The position numbers and the translations under genes are program-made. A stretch of 64,000 nt of DNA from Tubiluchus corallicola (taxonomy: Eukaryota; Priapulida; Priapulimorpha; Priapulimorphida; Tubiluchidae), in assembly GCA_030141605.1 (NCBI GenBank), contig JAQGDQ010000034.1:1-64000 (forward strand), given 5' to 3'. Shown piece after piece: positions 25,501 through 37,500 of this stretch (its first letter is position 1; every line of letters starts with the position of its first letter). The notes beneath the pieces were generated by a model, which was given only the letters and a program-made list of their open reading frames with translations, made no database searches and was not told the origin of the DNA.

Positions 25501-28500
25501 TATATAACCTGTGAGATCAAATATTATGAGCACGAAGAAAGATATATGCTCAATACAAGCATTGTGTAACAGATAATTTGTAAAACTTTGATGCTGACCT
25601 TGCAAGCATGTCAATTCATACTTGACTATGTAAACACGAACATCAGATCTTTTCTGTACTGCAAGACAGTGGTGTAGCTATGCACCCATATGCCCCAAGC
25701 GGCAGAGGCTCAAGGATTAAGCCTTGGTCAGAAAGAAGAGCCGTAAAACTGTCGGCATGAAATCACGGAGAATCAAATTTAAAGGCGAGTTGTAACAGTT
25801 TTAAAACTGATTTTAAATTCTATAGTGCATCTGGAGGTTGGAAAAACTTTACCTTTTTATAGAAAGGGTCGACTAGATTATTTTTCAGGAACCCCAACAA
25901 CATATTTAGAGTACTGAGTGATACAAGAAGAGCACTAGAATTTGAAAATGTTCTTATTAAGGCCATAAACAAGGAAGTTATGTTACAAACTACAGTAGGC
26001 TCTGTATAATTTGGTTCTGCATAATTCATAATATCGTTCATCATATTAGATGGATTCGGTAAAATGAATTTGTTTCTATATATCTTAATGCTTAAAGCAA
26101 TTGCAATTCTGAATATTTTTAACTCGGTATATTGCTAAATATGGTATATTTTAGGGGAACAAGTTACAGAGAGCCCATTGTATTTGCTCTGCATATTCTG
26201 GGCACACAAAAACATAGTCTATATAACAAATGCTCACTTTCTATGCTATCTAGTTTGGTATCTATCTTTGTTTTTGCAAACCAGCAATTCCTGATTTTAT
26301 CCTATCAATAAAATGGCAAAACAGAAAAGCAAACTGAGTGGCTGCAATATTAATGTTCCTGCTCGAATTTCCACTTTCTCAATAAATGCAGACGGTGTTT
26401 TGCGGTGAAAGTGTATAAACCTTGAATATCAAATTTCACTGCTGATAGCTTAAATACGATAACCGGGCGGTTCTATCTTGAGCTAGGGTGGCGTGAGTCT
26501 GAAACTGCCGTTAGTGCTGTGCACTTTTCTAATTAGATTTTTCAAAACAAATGGAGACAATTAACAATTTTAAAGCAAACTAAGTAAGATTTGACTAAGA
26601 AGCAGTCTTCTGTTTTAATAAATAGCTATACACATGCATCTGTTGAGAAATAATGTGAAAAAAAATGTGTCTTTGCTGAACTCAATTTATCTCGAAACTC
26701 GGACAGTTGTCTTTGATTCCTACAAATCCAAATTGCGTGAAGTTTACTGTAGTTGGCGAATTCAAAATTTCCCAATGGACTTGATTAGTTTTCTGGAGAC
26801 ATTACAGATTCTGTTACAAAGGTGATGAAAAAAAGAGAAAAACATTTTCACGATAATTCAAAATGGCTTATTTTTGTCTAAACACTATTAAAAACTGATG
26901 CCAAACTACGCAGTTTAGTTTTCGAAATATGACCTTGTATTACCTGTAGCATCGTTTCTTATACAACAGGACTTGCCGGATTTATGCCAAAGCACTAGAC
27001 GTGACGGCCTAGCAGAAAAAAATGTTGTGCAAACTATACAGTTCATTGGTAATAAATTTTCCTTTTTAATTCAAACTTCAACTGTAACTTAAAAAGCTCA
27101 CAGTGTCCAGGCCTGTCTTAAAAGCACTATAGGCACTGTGGTAAAGCAGTGCACTGGGGTCGTTACCTACACGATCACTCACAGGAATAAAAATGTAAAT
27201 GGTCAATAAAATTAAACATACATATTTTTTATACATACATAAATATATATATATATACACATAATAAAAATATACATACATATACATAAACAATATATTT
27301 ATTGTATTGCTACTTTCAACAAAATCAGTGTTTAAATATTAAAAAAACATGCTGTACAGCAAAGATTTATCAACGCAAACGTTTGAACAATATAACATGA
27401 CCCTTGAAAAACACAAAAAAGGTTTGTGTTACGTTATGTAGCAAGTAAGATCCGTACACATACATGCATGTGAAGTTGCAGAGGTGACCGTGATACTAAA
27501 ACAGTCGAATAACAACGTCTACTTGTAACACAATAACATATATTTATAGTTCAGTATAGTACAGTGTTTGTTTATTGACAACAAGTTACAACATACATAG
27601 ATTAGCATGAGGCTCCTATGCTCGTGGGGCTCCCGGGTAACTGCCCAGGGTGCCCATGCTTGAAGACAGTGTCAAAGATAATGCAGTGTAAATGTCATAG
27701 CAGCAAATTAATCACTCTGTGTACTCATGCTCAATCTGGCCACTTAGTGACTGCATTTCCATTCCTCTATTCGGGTATTTACTTAAAAATTGTCTTTCAT
27801 TTGCCAGAAGTGTTTTTAGATAATAAGGCTGCTTCAACTTCTTTGCAATGAATCTCATATTACCATGATATTTATTGTTTGCATACAACATTGTGTAGCT
27901 TACAACATACATTATGCATCTTACACCAGTGTTACCTTGAACATATGGCACCAGTCATCTAAGGTCATAGCAGAAGTAGAAGCTGTCCTGGTCTCAGTTA
28001 TGCGGAGGTAGTTTTGATGCAATGACTGAGGATGCGTCAGCTCCAGGAGGCCGAGAGAGACATCGCGTAGAGTGGTACTGATGCTGACCAATTCCTGGAG
28101 ACTAAACGCCATCGTTGCGGCTTTAGGAGAGCCAGTTTCTATAAGTAAAGCACAAGTAATACTAATAAATATCTAAAAAACATAATAAAATTATGTGAAA
28201 AATTTGGATATTAAACTGCAAAATTAAACTTGGATGTAAAATTCAAAAACTTTGAAAAGGAACGTGGCTAATTAAAACAATGATGCCAATATATTTCCAC
28301 TAAATAACAATAAGAGCAAGTATATTTGTAAAACGGATGGGTTCCCAGTCTTATTCCCAGAAGAAAAATCAATATGTTACAACTTTGGAGCAGGATAACT
28401 GATTAACAAAAAAGTATTTATGTAAAATTGGACTCTGTCTTTTAATAATAATGGTCTACAAAACTGGTTCTCAATTATTTATGCCACTCTCCATTAGCAG

Positions 28501-31500
28501 ATAATGTTCCTGATATAGGAATCTGATATGAAAGTGCCATGGTTTGCAGCTCTGCCAGTTCAGTATCTTACAAGATTATCATTGACAGCAGTTATTGAAG
28601 TACCAGTCCTGGCACAACCGTTATTACATAAAGGTTAACATATAGGCCCAGGCTTTGAACTTTGGACTCCAGGAAAATGTGTCTCCAGAAAAATGTCAAA
28701 AATGCACTTAGTAACTCTGAATATAAAATGCAATGGATAAAACCAATCAGTAACTTTAGTCAGATTTACCAAGCTCCTGGTAAAATTCATCGTCATGCAA
28801 TGTTAGCAGAGCAATGCTAAACAATGCACAGAACAATGACAGTTGAGGAAAGATTCGTCGACAATCGTGACTGTCAGGTGAAACGCCACGTGATAAGAGC
28901 TGCAACAACAGAGATTTGGATCTGTAACATAAACAAAAATGATCATTTTAAAGCAAAATGTTTAAGCACATTACGAATGTTCGATTAAAGTCGAAATTTC
29001 CTTAAAAAAATGTTTTGCTTGAAAAAAGGGCAACGAGGTCATTACAGTTTTACGTTAATACCAAGATTGATCTTAAAAATTTCCATAAAGTAATGTTAAG
29101 TTAACAATAAATTAGATTTCTTAAGTAATACTGCTATCACAACAGAATGAAACCACCAATGACGAGTTAATCTATAAAACTCCACCAGCATTTCACATAA
29201 ACAACTATTTTCTACAAAACAGACATTTTACATTTGTGAGTAAAATTAAAAAACAAAGATCAAATCTCCACGTTCGTCGAGCCAAATATAGATGTATATT
29301 GTTAAGCGCATGCACCTTGTGATAGTTGGTGTTGCCATGGTAACCAGATTTCGCCAAAGCTGATGCAAAAATGCTGGATTGAAGGCGATTGTGTAAAGTA
29401 ACCTGTTGAAACAATGGTGAGTAATGAATAACACACAATACAGTCAATAAAAACTTACTCAGACTTATCATGTTAGTTAACCTACTAAAGCAAGTGTGTT
29501 ATGGTTTCTAATTGCATCTATTTGACCACGGTGTGCAGCTATAAGGGATGTTACTGAAACGAAAATTTCGTTTGCTGATACTTGGTTCAGTTTCGTTTTC
29601 GTCGAAAATTAGTTTTGTAGTTGAAACTTTCGGTATTTTCCGTAGCAATTTTCTGAGGTTTTAGTAGTATTTATCTGGCTTACTTTTTCGTTACTCCTAC
29701 ATGTTGAAAACCTCTGAAAAATCTTTGCTAGAATAAATCAAATAAAAAGAAAATACCATTTATTTAACTTCTTGTAGCATTTATAGTATGCTTTTAACGG
29801 CAATGCGTCATATCTCCAGGCACAATCAACCGAAATATCAAAACGTAATTTGAATAAAACCAAGTTTAATTTTATATCTTATGAAACATAGGCAACAAAA
29901 TATTTACAAAATAAACTTTGCAGTTTTTTGAAGCAGCATGATGTTTAACCAGTAACATTGTTCTACTTGTTTGGTTAAGATTTCTTACCTAGCTACTTCA
30001 TCAAGTTTGCATCAGAGCAAATAAAAGCAAACAAGCAAAAACAAAGTATTTTACTTATTTGAAAAATTTGTTGCCTACAGTTTTAATAGTAGTTAGTTTT
30101 GCAAAAAATATGGTTCTGTTTCACTTTGGTAAATATGCTTCATAAATTTTGGTCTCGATTTGTAAATTCAGTTTCGGTAACATCTCTGTCATCATCATCA
30201 TTATATGCCCATTACATCTATTGTAGACACTAGGCAGGCAGAACTCTAAAGTAAAAGAAATCTGCCCCCAAGACTGGTAAATACAGCAGTAATTTGGCAA
30301 AAAACTAGACACTGTCATGCCAGTGGCTTGTCAGCACCACTTCTGAAAACACCTCTAGCAGCTATTTCAATGTCTCAAACATTAATAAATTTAAATCATG
30401 ATGCTCTTGCTCATAGAAAACAAAGCTGTTTATACGTCAAAAAAACTGTAGTGCACCTGTGCTTCTGCACGGACAACCGCGACTGACCCATCACATTGTG
30501 ACATATTTGACAAAAGGCATCCATTGTATCCGAGCTCCACTTGTGGTCGAGAATGGACAACAACGTTTGCACATGTTCAGACTCGTTGATCAACTCCATA
30601 CTGGACTGTAGTGCTACTGTAGATTCCTGCAGACTTCCAAGCTAAACAAGAAAAAGAACGGAGTGAGTATAAAGAGTTTGAAGAGAATTGACTGCCACAT
30701 TGACTATTGAGGCAAGAAAGAATATGAAATCAGTGTGTCAACCTGATGCTTACATGAATACCTCTTTATCTTAGTTACGAATTTGTATAGGACCTAACAT
30801 AGTCTAGATTAGTAGATTGCAATGACATGCTGCAGCTCCAACTTATATCTGACAAGTAAAAAAAGCATAAATTTGAAGTCAACTATACACCATCCCATTA
30901 ATATTTTTTTTACATTAAGTTGAATAAAGAGTTAAAAATTGGTAACACGATACTACGAAGCGATTAACATAGCAGAGTGGTTATGATATCCTTGGCAACC
31001 GAAGTTAAAGGCGCCGAGGCTGATAAGTGAACAGATGAGTTAACTGGTTCGATACTTGTTCTAGAAGATTTCATTTGCCGTGCTGTTTCTGGCGGTTTAT
31101 CTCACAGAGAGAGGACACATTCACACCTGAAGATACTTCTGCTGGTTTAATGGTTCTTCTTAGAGACCTAGGATTAACGAGTATGGTTTCGGTCTCGCCA
31201 CCATCATCCAAGTTGAGGAGAAACTGCTGCTGAATGCTGGATTAAGACTCGAAGCGCAAAAAAAATTAACAAGTTGCCTTTTGACTAAGTAGCTTGACAG
31301 ATTACACTAAGTACTAAGTGTAATCTGTTTTACATACATGTACATTCAAGAAGCCATGTTTACGTATATATAAACACATCATATATGGTAGCTCAATAAG
31401 AGCGTGCTTGAGTACCACCTGGGAAGCTGTGGGTTCAACTCTCGACTAAGTCATACAAAAGACTTGAAAAAATGGTACCACTGGTTCTTCAACCAAGCAC

Positions 31501-34500
31501 ATGGGTTTATTGAAGTAACATGTAGGAAATAATAATCGGGACCACCTTGGAAATGAGTATTGAGTTGCTTAAGGCGTTATCCTTGGACTATGTCCTAAAC
31601 GAAATTGTTATTATTATTATTATTACAAATTATTATTATTACATCTGTCAACTTTGTTGAGTTAAAATTAACATGCTAACAAACTAAATTGCTACAGATG
31701 TTTGTTTTACCCGTTTTGCTATCACAAACACTTACCTGTTGATCATCGTCAACAATCATTTTATTTTCATCCTCGCTGTCAGAATCAGCAGCCTGGCTCC
31801 CTCTCCCTCTCTTGGCCGTCGATAGAAGCTGTAATGTGTTACTTAGGTGCTGGAGAACTCGCAAGTAGTTCAGCAACTCTTCATAAGTAAGTTTTTCTGT
31901 AGCAAAGTATTTAAGATACAGTAAACAACACTGTTGTAAAAAGGGCAAAACTCACGAGAAATGGTAACACAGTGAAAAAAATCTGCCATGTTTCAACACC
32001 AGTAGAGAAATATAGTATCACTTACAGGCTGACCCTGAATTGTATACAAGTTTTATAGCACACGGACTGCAAATGTGGGATAGAACCTGGGTATACCACG
32101 AAGAGCCATCATATGAGGTTTTGTCCAATATTAGATTTACATAATCACAATTGAATATTGTGTTTTAAAGGCTCAGCTGAGCACAGCAAATTGCCTACAC
32201 GGGTACAATAACTAATGCAAAACTGCTTCAGTACAGCATATAACATTTTGACCAGTAGTAGGGCTGGCTTAGAGTTACACCCCCACTGGCGGTGCCAGTG
32301 GCCCGGCTACTTAAAGGCATGTCAACGAATCAAAAATACATTGTGCTATTATACGACTATTTAGAAAAATTGTGAAATAGCCAAATCTTGCATCTTCATA
32401 CACAATGTGAAGTTACAAATGTGCAACAATGCTAACTCTGCCAATACTTAGCCAAGCGCCTGCAAGCTGGATTGAAATTCTCCACTTTGAATGTAATAAC
32501 TGAAGCACTTACGACGCACTCAGTCTAGCTAGTTTTCGGTCGTGAGTTTTCTCTTTGACAGCAAACTCGCAAGTGTGAACTACTTTGCGAGTTACTGTCA
32601 GCAAGTTAACTTGCAAACTCTCTGACACTAACTGAACAGGCCTACGAGTTACTTGGCGAGTTAACTAGCGAGAAAACTTGCTACTCTGAATGCGCTGTTA
32701 GTTTGGTATTTTTCAACAAGTCCACTTTCAATCTCAAAAGACAGGCATTCAGGGAGAAGGAATGAAAGCTCTTTCTCATTTTGGAAACAAACATTTGTAT
32801 TTTGCAAGATATGCGTCATTTTGTAGGCACATATTCTGCATATCTAACTTGATAATTTTGTCGTATTATTTTTACTTGTGCTCTGCATAATGTTTCATTG
32901 ACTATGCGCTTGTCTTTAATTGTGTGTCTAACAAGTTGAACTACAAGAGTTATTACATAATGCTTAAAATAAATGGTAAAAATAAATTTTCAATAACATA
33001 TTTGCAAAACTATACTCAAAACTATTTTTTCTTAACTGATGTTTACCTATATCGTGTTTAATAAAACAAAGGAAATAGCCATGCGATAAATGTTACTCAA
33101 AATCGAAAGAGCATAGAATATCGATCAGTCAGTCTATCATACCCTTCGACCGGATATCAGCTAACTGACCAACACATCAGTCAAGCAACAATTCAAAGCA
33201 ACTACACAACTTCACCTAAAAACATGCAATAAAAACTCACTCAAGTAATGTCTCCCCAACGTGAGTACGGAATAGAGCAGCCATGGAGTGGGAAAGATAA
33301 CTAGACCTTTCTTTTCACAAATCAGGGCAGCTACGAAACTCCCAAATGGGAAAGACGGTTGTGCAGTAAGAGCTGGTAAAAGAAACTGAGATACTTGCTC
33401 AAGTAGTGGCCCACATAAAAGCTGCTGACATAGAGACACAAATGTTTTTTTCCTACAAAGAAAATATTGAACCAATAAATATATTGTAAAGCATTGATTT
33501 ACGTAATGCACATATACAAATTATTAGAATACTTTATTTTCTATGACTACTTTTTATGTTGCTAGAAGGCACAATGCTCAGTTAAGCACGTAATACACAT
33601 TTTGACCAGGCGACATCTGAAAGGTTGCAAGTTCCTGTGGCTAGATATGCAAAAAACTTTAACAATGACACTTGTTGTAGATCTGCCTAAAGCACTGTAA
33701 TAATGCTCATTCTAGTTGCAACTGAATGGAACACAGAAATTGCATAATAGTATTTACGAAAAAAGTAGTTACAATAAATTATAACCACCAGCAAACTGGC
33801 TGTTACAACAACCAAATGAAACTAAAATACTCACTTGAAATCCACATTTTCACTGGTAGATGCTTGTGCTATAGGCCTTGTTGTTAAATCAAGTAATGTT
33901 GCAGCGATTGGGCTAGGTGGTGTCACTGTATAGTCTAGACTACTTGGCACTTTAGTCTGTAACAACTCTCTGATACACTCATAGTAATCTAAAAAAAGAA
34001 TTACCATGACTATGGATATCATATGATGTTGCTGTGAAATTTGCATGTCGAGTTAAAATTGCAAGAATAAATTGAGTTTAAAAATACTGATTTTTTTAAA
34101 TTCTATCTGTTACAAGGAGAGATGACATTTTTGCACAATTTTCTGCTAACACTTAACAGTTGCTGCTTTTAAAACACTTAGATTTGTAAGGTACTGCCGA
34201 AAATTGACTATACATTATAATAAGATATTAATTTTAAGCACATGCAGCTTGCAGAAAAAAATGTAGTAATAAACAGAATTTTCTTGTACCAGTTGGATAA
34301 GAGGTCATTTACATTCTATTCATCTGGGAAAAAAGTCATCCCAGTTACCATTAACACGATTTTCTGCATTTAGGCTATGCTCAGACCAGTGATGTTACCG
34401 AAAATGAAATTCTCGAAACGCAGGAAACTACCAAAACAAAACCGAAATCATTTTTGCAAAACTAACTACTATCAAAACTGAAAAGAATTCCGAAATAAAC

Positions 34501-37500
34501 AGCACACTTTGTTTTTGCTTGTTTGCTTTTATTATATAAACGATATAATTATGCATTATTTGAACTATTTTAGTCAAAATTTTTCAGTGATTTTTAACAT
34601 CTAGGAGAAAAAAGGTCAGCTGGATAAATACTACTAAAACATTGGAAAGCTGCTACGAAAAGTTTCCACTACGAAACTTAATAATTTTCGGCGACAGTGA
34701 AACTCAACAGAAAGTGCAATTATGGGCAAACGGAAACAAAATTTTCATTTTGGTAACATCACTGGGGGTGACAGTAGCGAAATTTTCTTTTTAAAACCGC
34801 TGACACATAATTCTAATGATGCATGATATGAAACTTCTTCCATATTTGGTCAATGGTGAATATGCAACTTCTTACCCTCTCATGACATTAAAATACATTC
34901 AAACAAGCTCAACACAGTGTTGGAATGCATGCAGCTAATAATTGACAAATCAACAGTCAAACATCCAGTTTAAGCAAAAAGTTGAAGAATGACCATTGTA
35001 GCAATGACTACAAGAAATAACTGGAATGAAGTAGCTAACACAACTTACTTCTGCTAACGAGGTAGTTTAGCACGTTCTCGAGAAAACGTTTATCGCCCAG
35101 GGGAGAAGACGCTGCCGGAAGCGCGTACATCTTAGAGCCAGTGTAGATCTCTAGCATTCGCAGCTGCACAGCTATTGGCTGACTGGGGTGAAGTGAGTGC
35201 AAAATATTGCTGGAATTCAAACCGTTTATTGTTATATGCCAAAAAAAGTGGAAATGGTACCACTAACATAACCCAGACTTTCTTAATGGTCACATGATCA
35301 TGCACAAAAACTTACGGCTTTAGAAAAGTCTGTATAAGACAAAAGTCCTAAAACTACAAGTAATACAGTTGTTCAAGGAATTATCGCATTAGCAATTGTA
35401 AATGGTGAACTCTGCGGTACTGCGGTACAATCATAGACTGACTGAACAAAAGGTACTTGGTAATAACTGGGTAACACATACAGCAGTAACAGTACTTCTT
35501 ATTAAAAAAAATATCAGCCCATCTATTCAAGACACAATAAACACAATATAAACAAACACTAATTCTTTGCTTGTTCCAGGTAAACGCAATGTTAAGCGAA
35601 TCGTTGTTAAACAAACCGTTATCTCCATGTGAAATTATGTAAAAGCCTCAAAATATGTTTCAGGGGAAGAAAACAATAATATTTAATTTATATCAATTAC
35701 ACTTCTTATAAGTTTTGCACGTTTCCTTAATACTTCAATTCTTCCCACTTGTCTTATAAGCTGCCACCAAAAATCCTTCCTACCTAACTAGTAGCTTCTT
35801 TTCCAAGCTGCGCGACTGAATAAAAAAGCTACTAGTACCAGCTATTTTATGTAAATAACTCCAGTTGTCAGTGAAAAGTAGTTGTTAGAAGTCTTATGCA
35901 GTTAGACACACCATGCAATGTAATGTGCAGGTAATAATAATCGGGACCACCTTGGAAATAAATATGGAGGTACTTAAGGTGTTATCCTTGGATTATGTCC
36001 TAGACGAAATTATTATAACTATTATTATAAAGCCAAATCCAGAGCAGCCAGGCTAACAACTATGACACTGGTCTACAAATTGGTTGCTCTAGCAACAGGT
36101 TATATGCAGAATTCCCTTGCAAAAAGTTTATCCTAAGGTGATGTAAATTGCAAATACATCTCACTTAACTGAGGCTGCTGAGTTAGCGTTTAACTGCCTA
36201 TCAGGAAACAAAAATGTGAAAGCAGAGAATTTTATAGAACAGAATAATGCTGCAAATGGCTTCGTTTGTTTCAAATCGGTTAAAAAAAGCGAATGTTTAA
36301 ACAAAGACAAGTTGTTTTGAAGAAAGTAAGAAAATCGTCACTAAAATGGCACGTTAAGTGAGACAAAGGTGCCGATCGTTTAGCATCATTAAACGAAGTG
36401 ACGTTAAACAAGGCGCCATTAAACAAGGACTTACTGTAGCAACAGTAAACAATACAATTAGTTTAGAAAAATAAAATGCATATGTAGTATTGCTATATTT
36501 CAAATGAGTTATCCTACTTTTATAACTAGGGATATAAACTTTGCGCAAGATATGGCACGATAATTCATGTTCAACTTTAACTGGTCTCTACTTTGAATAA
36601 ATCGTTGAATAGCATGGAAATGTATTACAGACCTGCAACAAATGTATAGTAACCGTTTGATCCTGTACAATGTTGTTGCACAGTTGTGCAATAATCCGTC
36701 AGTCAGGAAAGAAGGATTTTTGAGTAACAGCTGACACAATGCCACCTATGAAAAAACAGAGTGAAAAAATGCAATTACGAACGAGTGTTTAACGAAACCT
36801 GTCATTTGTAAACTGACTGTGTGCAAAACTATTTGAAGTTAGGAAAATAAATACACGAAAAAGCCAGCCTTTAGGAATTAACATGTTTATTAAGTACAGA
36901 TGATCATTTCCGCTTAGCAGAATAACACCCTACTATCGTTGGCAGCACCGTGCCATACTTTATTTCTGTGTTTTAAATTAACTTTCATCAAGTCCTTGTG
37001 GACTGTGTTTCTTTTCTGTTTCCCACTGGTTGTAAAAATATGAAAATTTGTAGTAGTAGTTTTTGTTTTATTCTTTTAACGTTTATTTATTTTTTATCAT
37101 CATTATGCAGACTTAGACTAAGTTTTTCGTACATTTTTTTTGAATTTCTTTCTAGTTATATCCATGTTTATTTTGACAATTAGATTTTCATTCTCTGATT
37201 TTGTAAGGATATATTTTGTGTACCTTAATATTGCAGTATCAAAGGTAATAATTATTCCTAAAATGACTGCTAAGTCTAAAGAATCATTTACGCTTATTAA
37301 ACCAGGAAAATAAAACCAGGAGCATTCGCAGCCTCAATTTTCTAAACTTGATCAGGTGTGATGAAAAACATGTATGTATAAATAAAATCACGACCTATAA
37401 ATATATCTGTTACATGCAACAGACATTAACTGGACTTGAGTAATACACAGGCAATTTTATATACCGAATTCTTAATCGGAACATCATTAAATGGTCTCCT

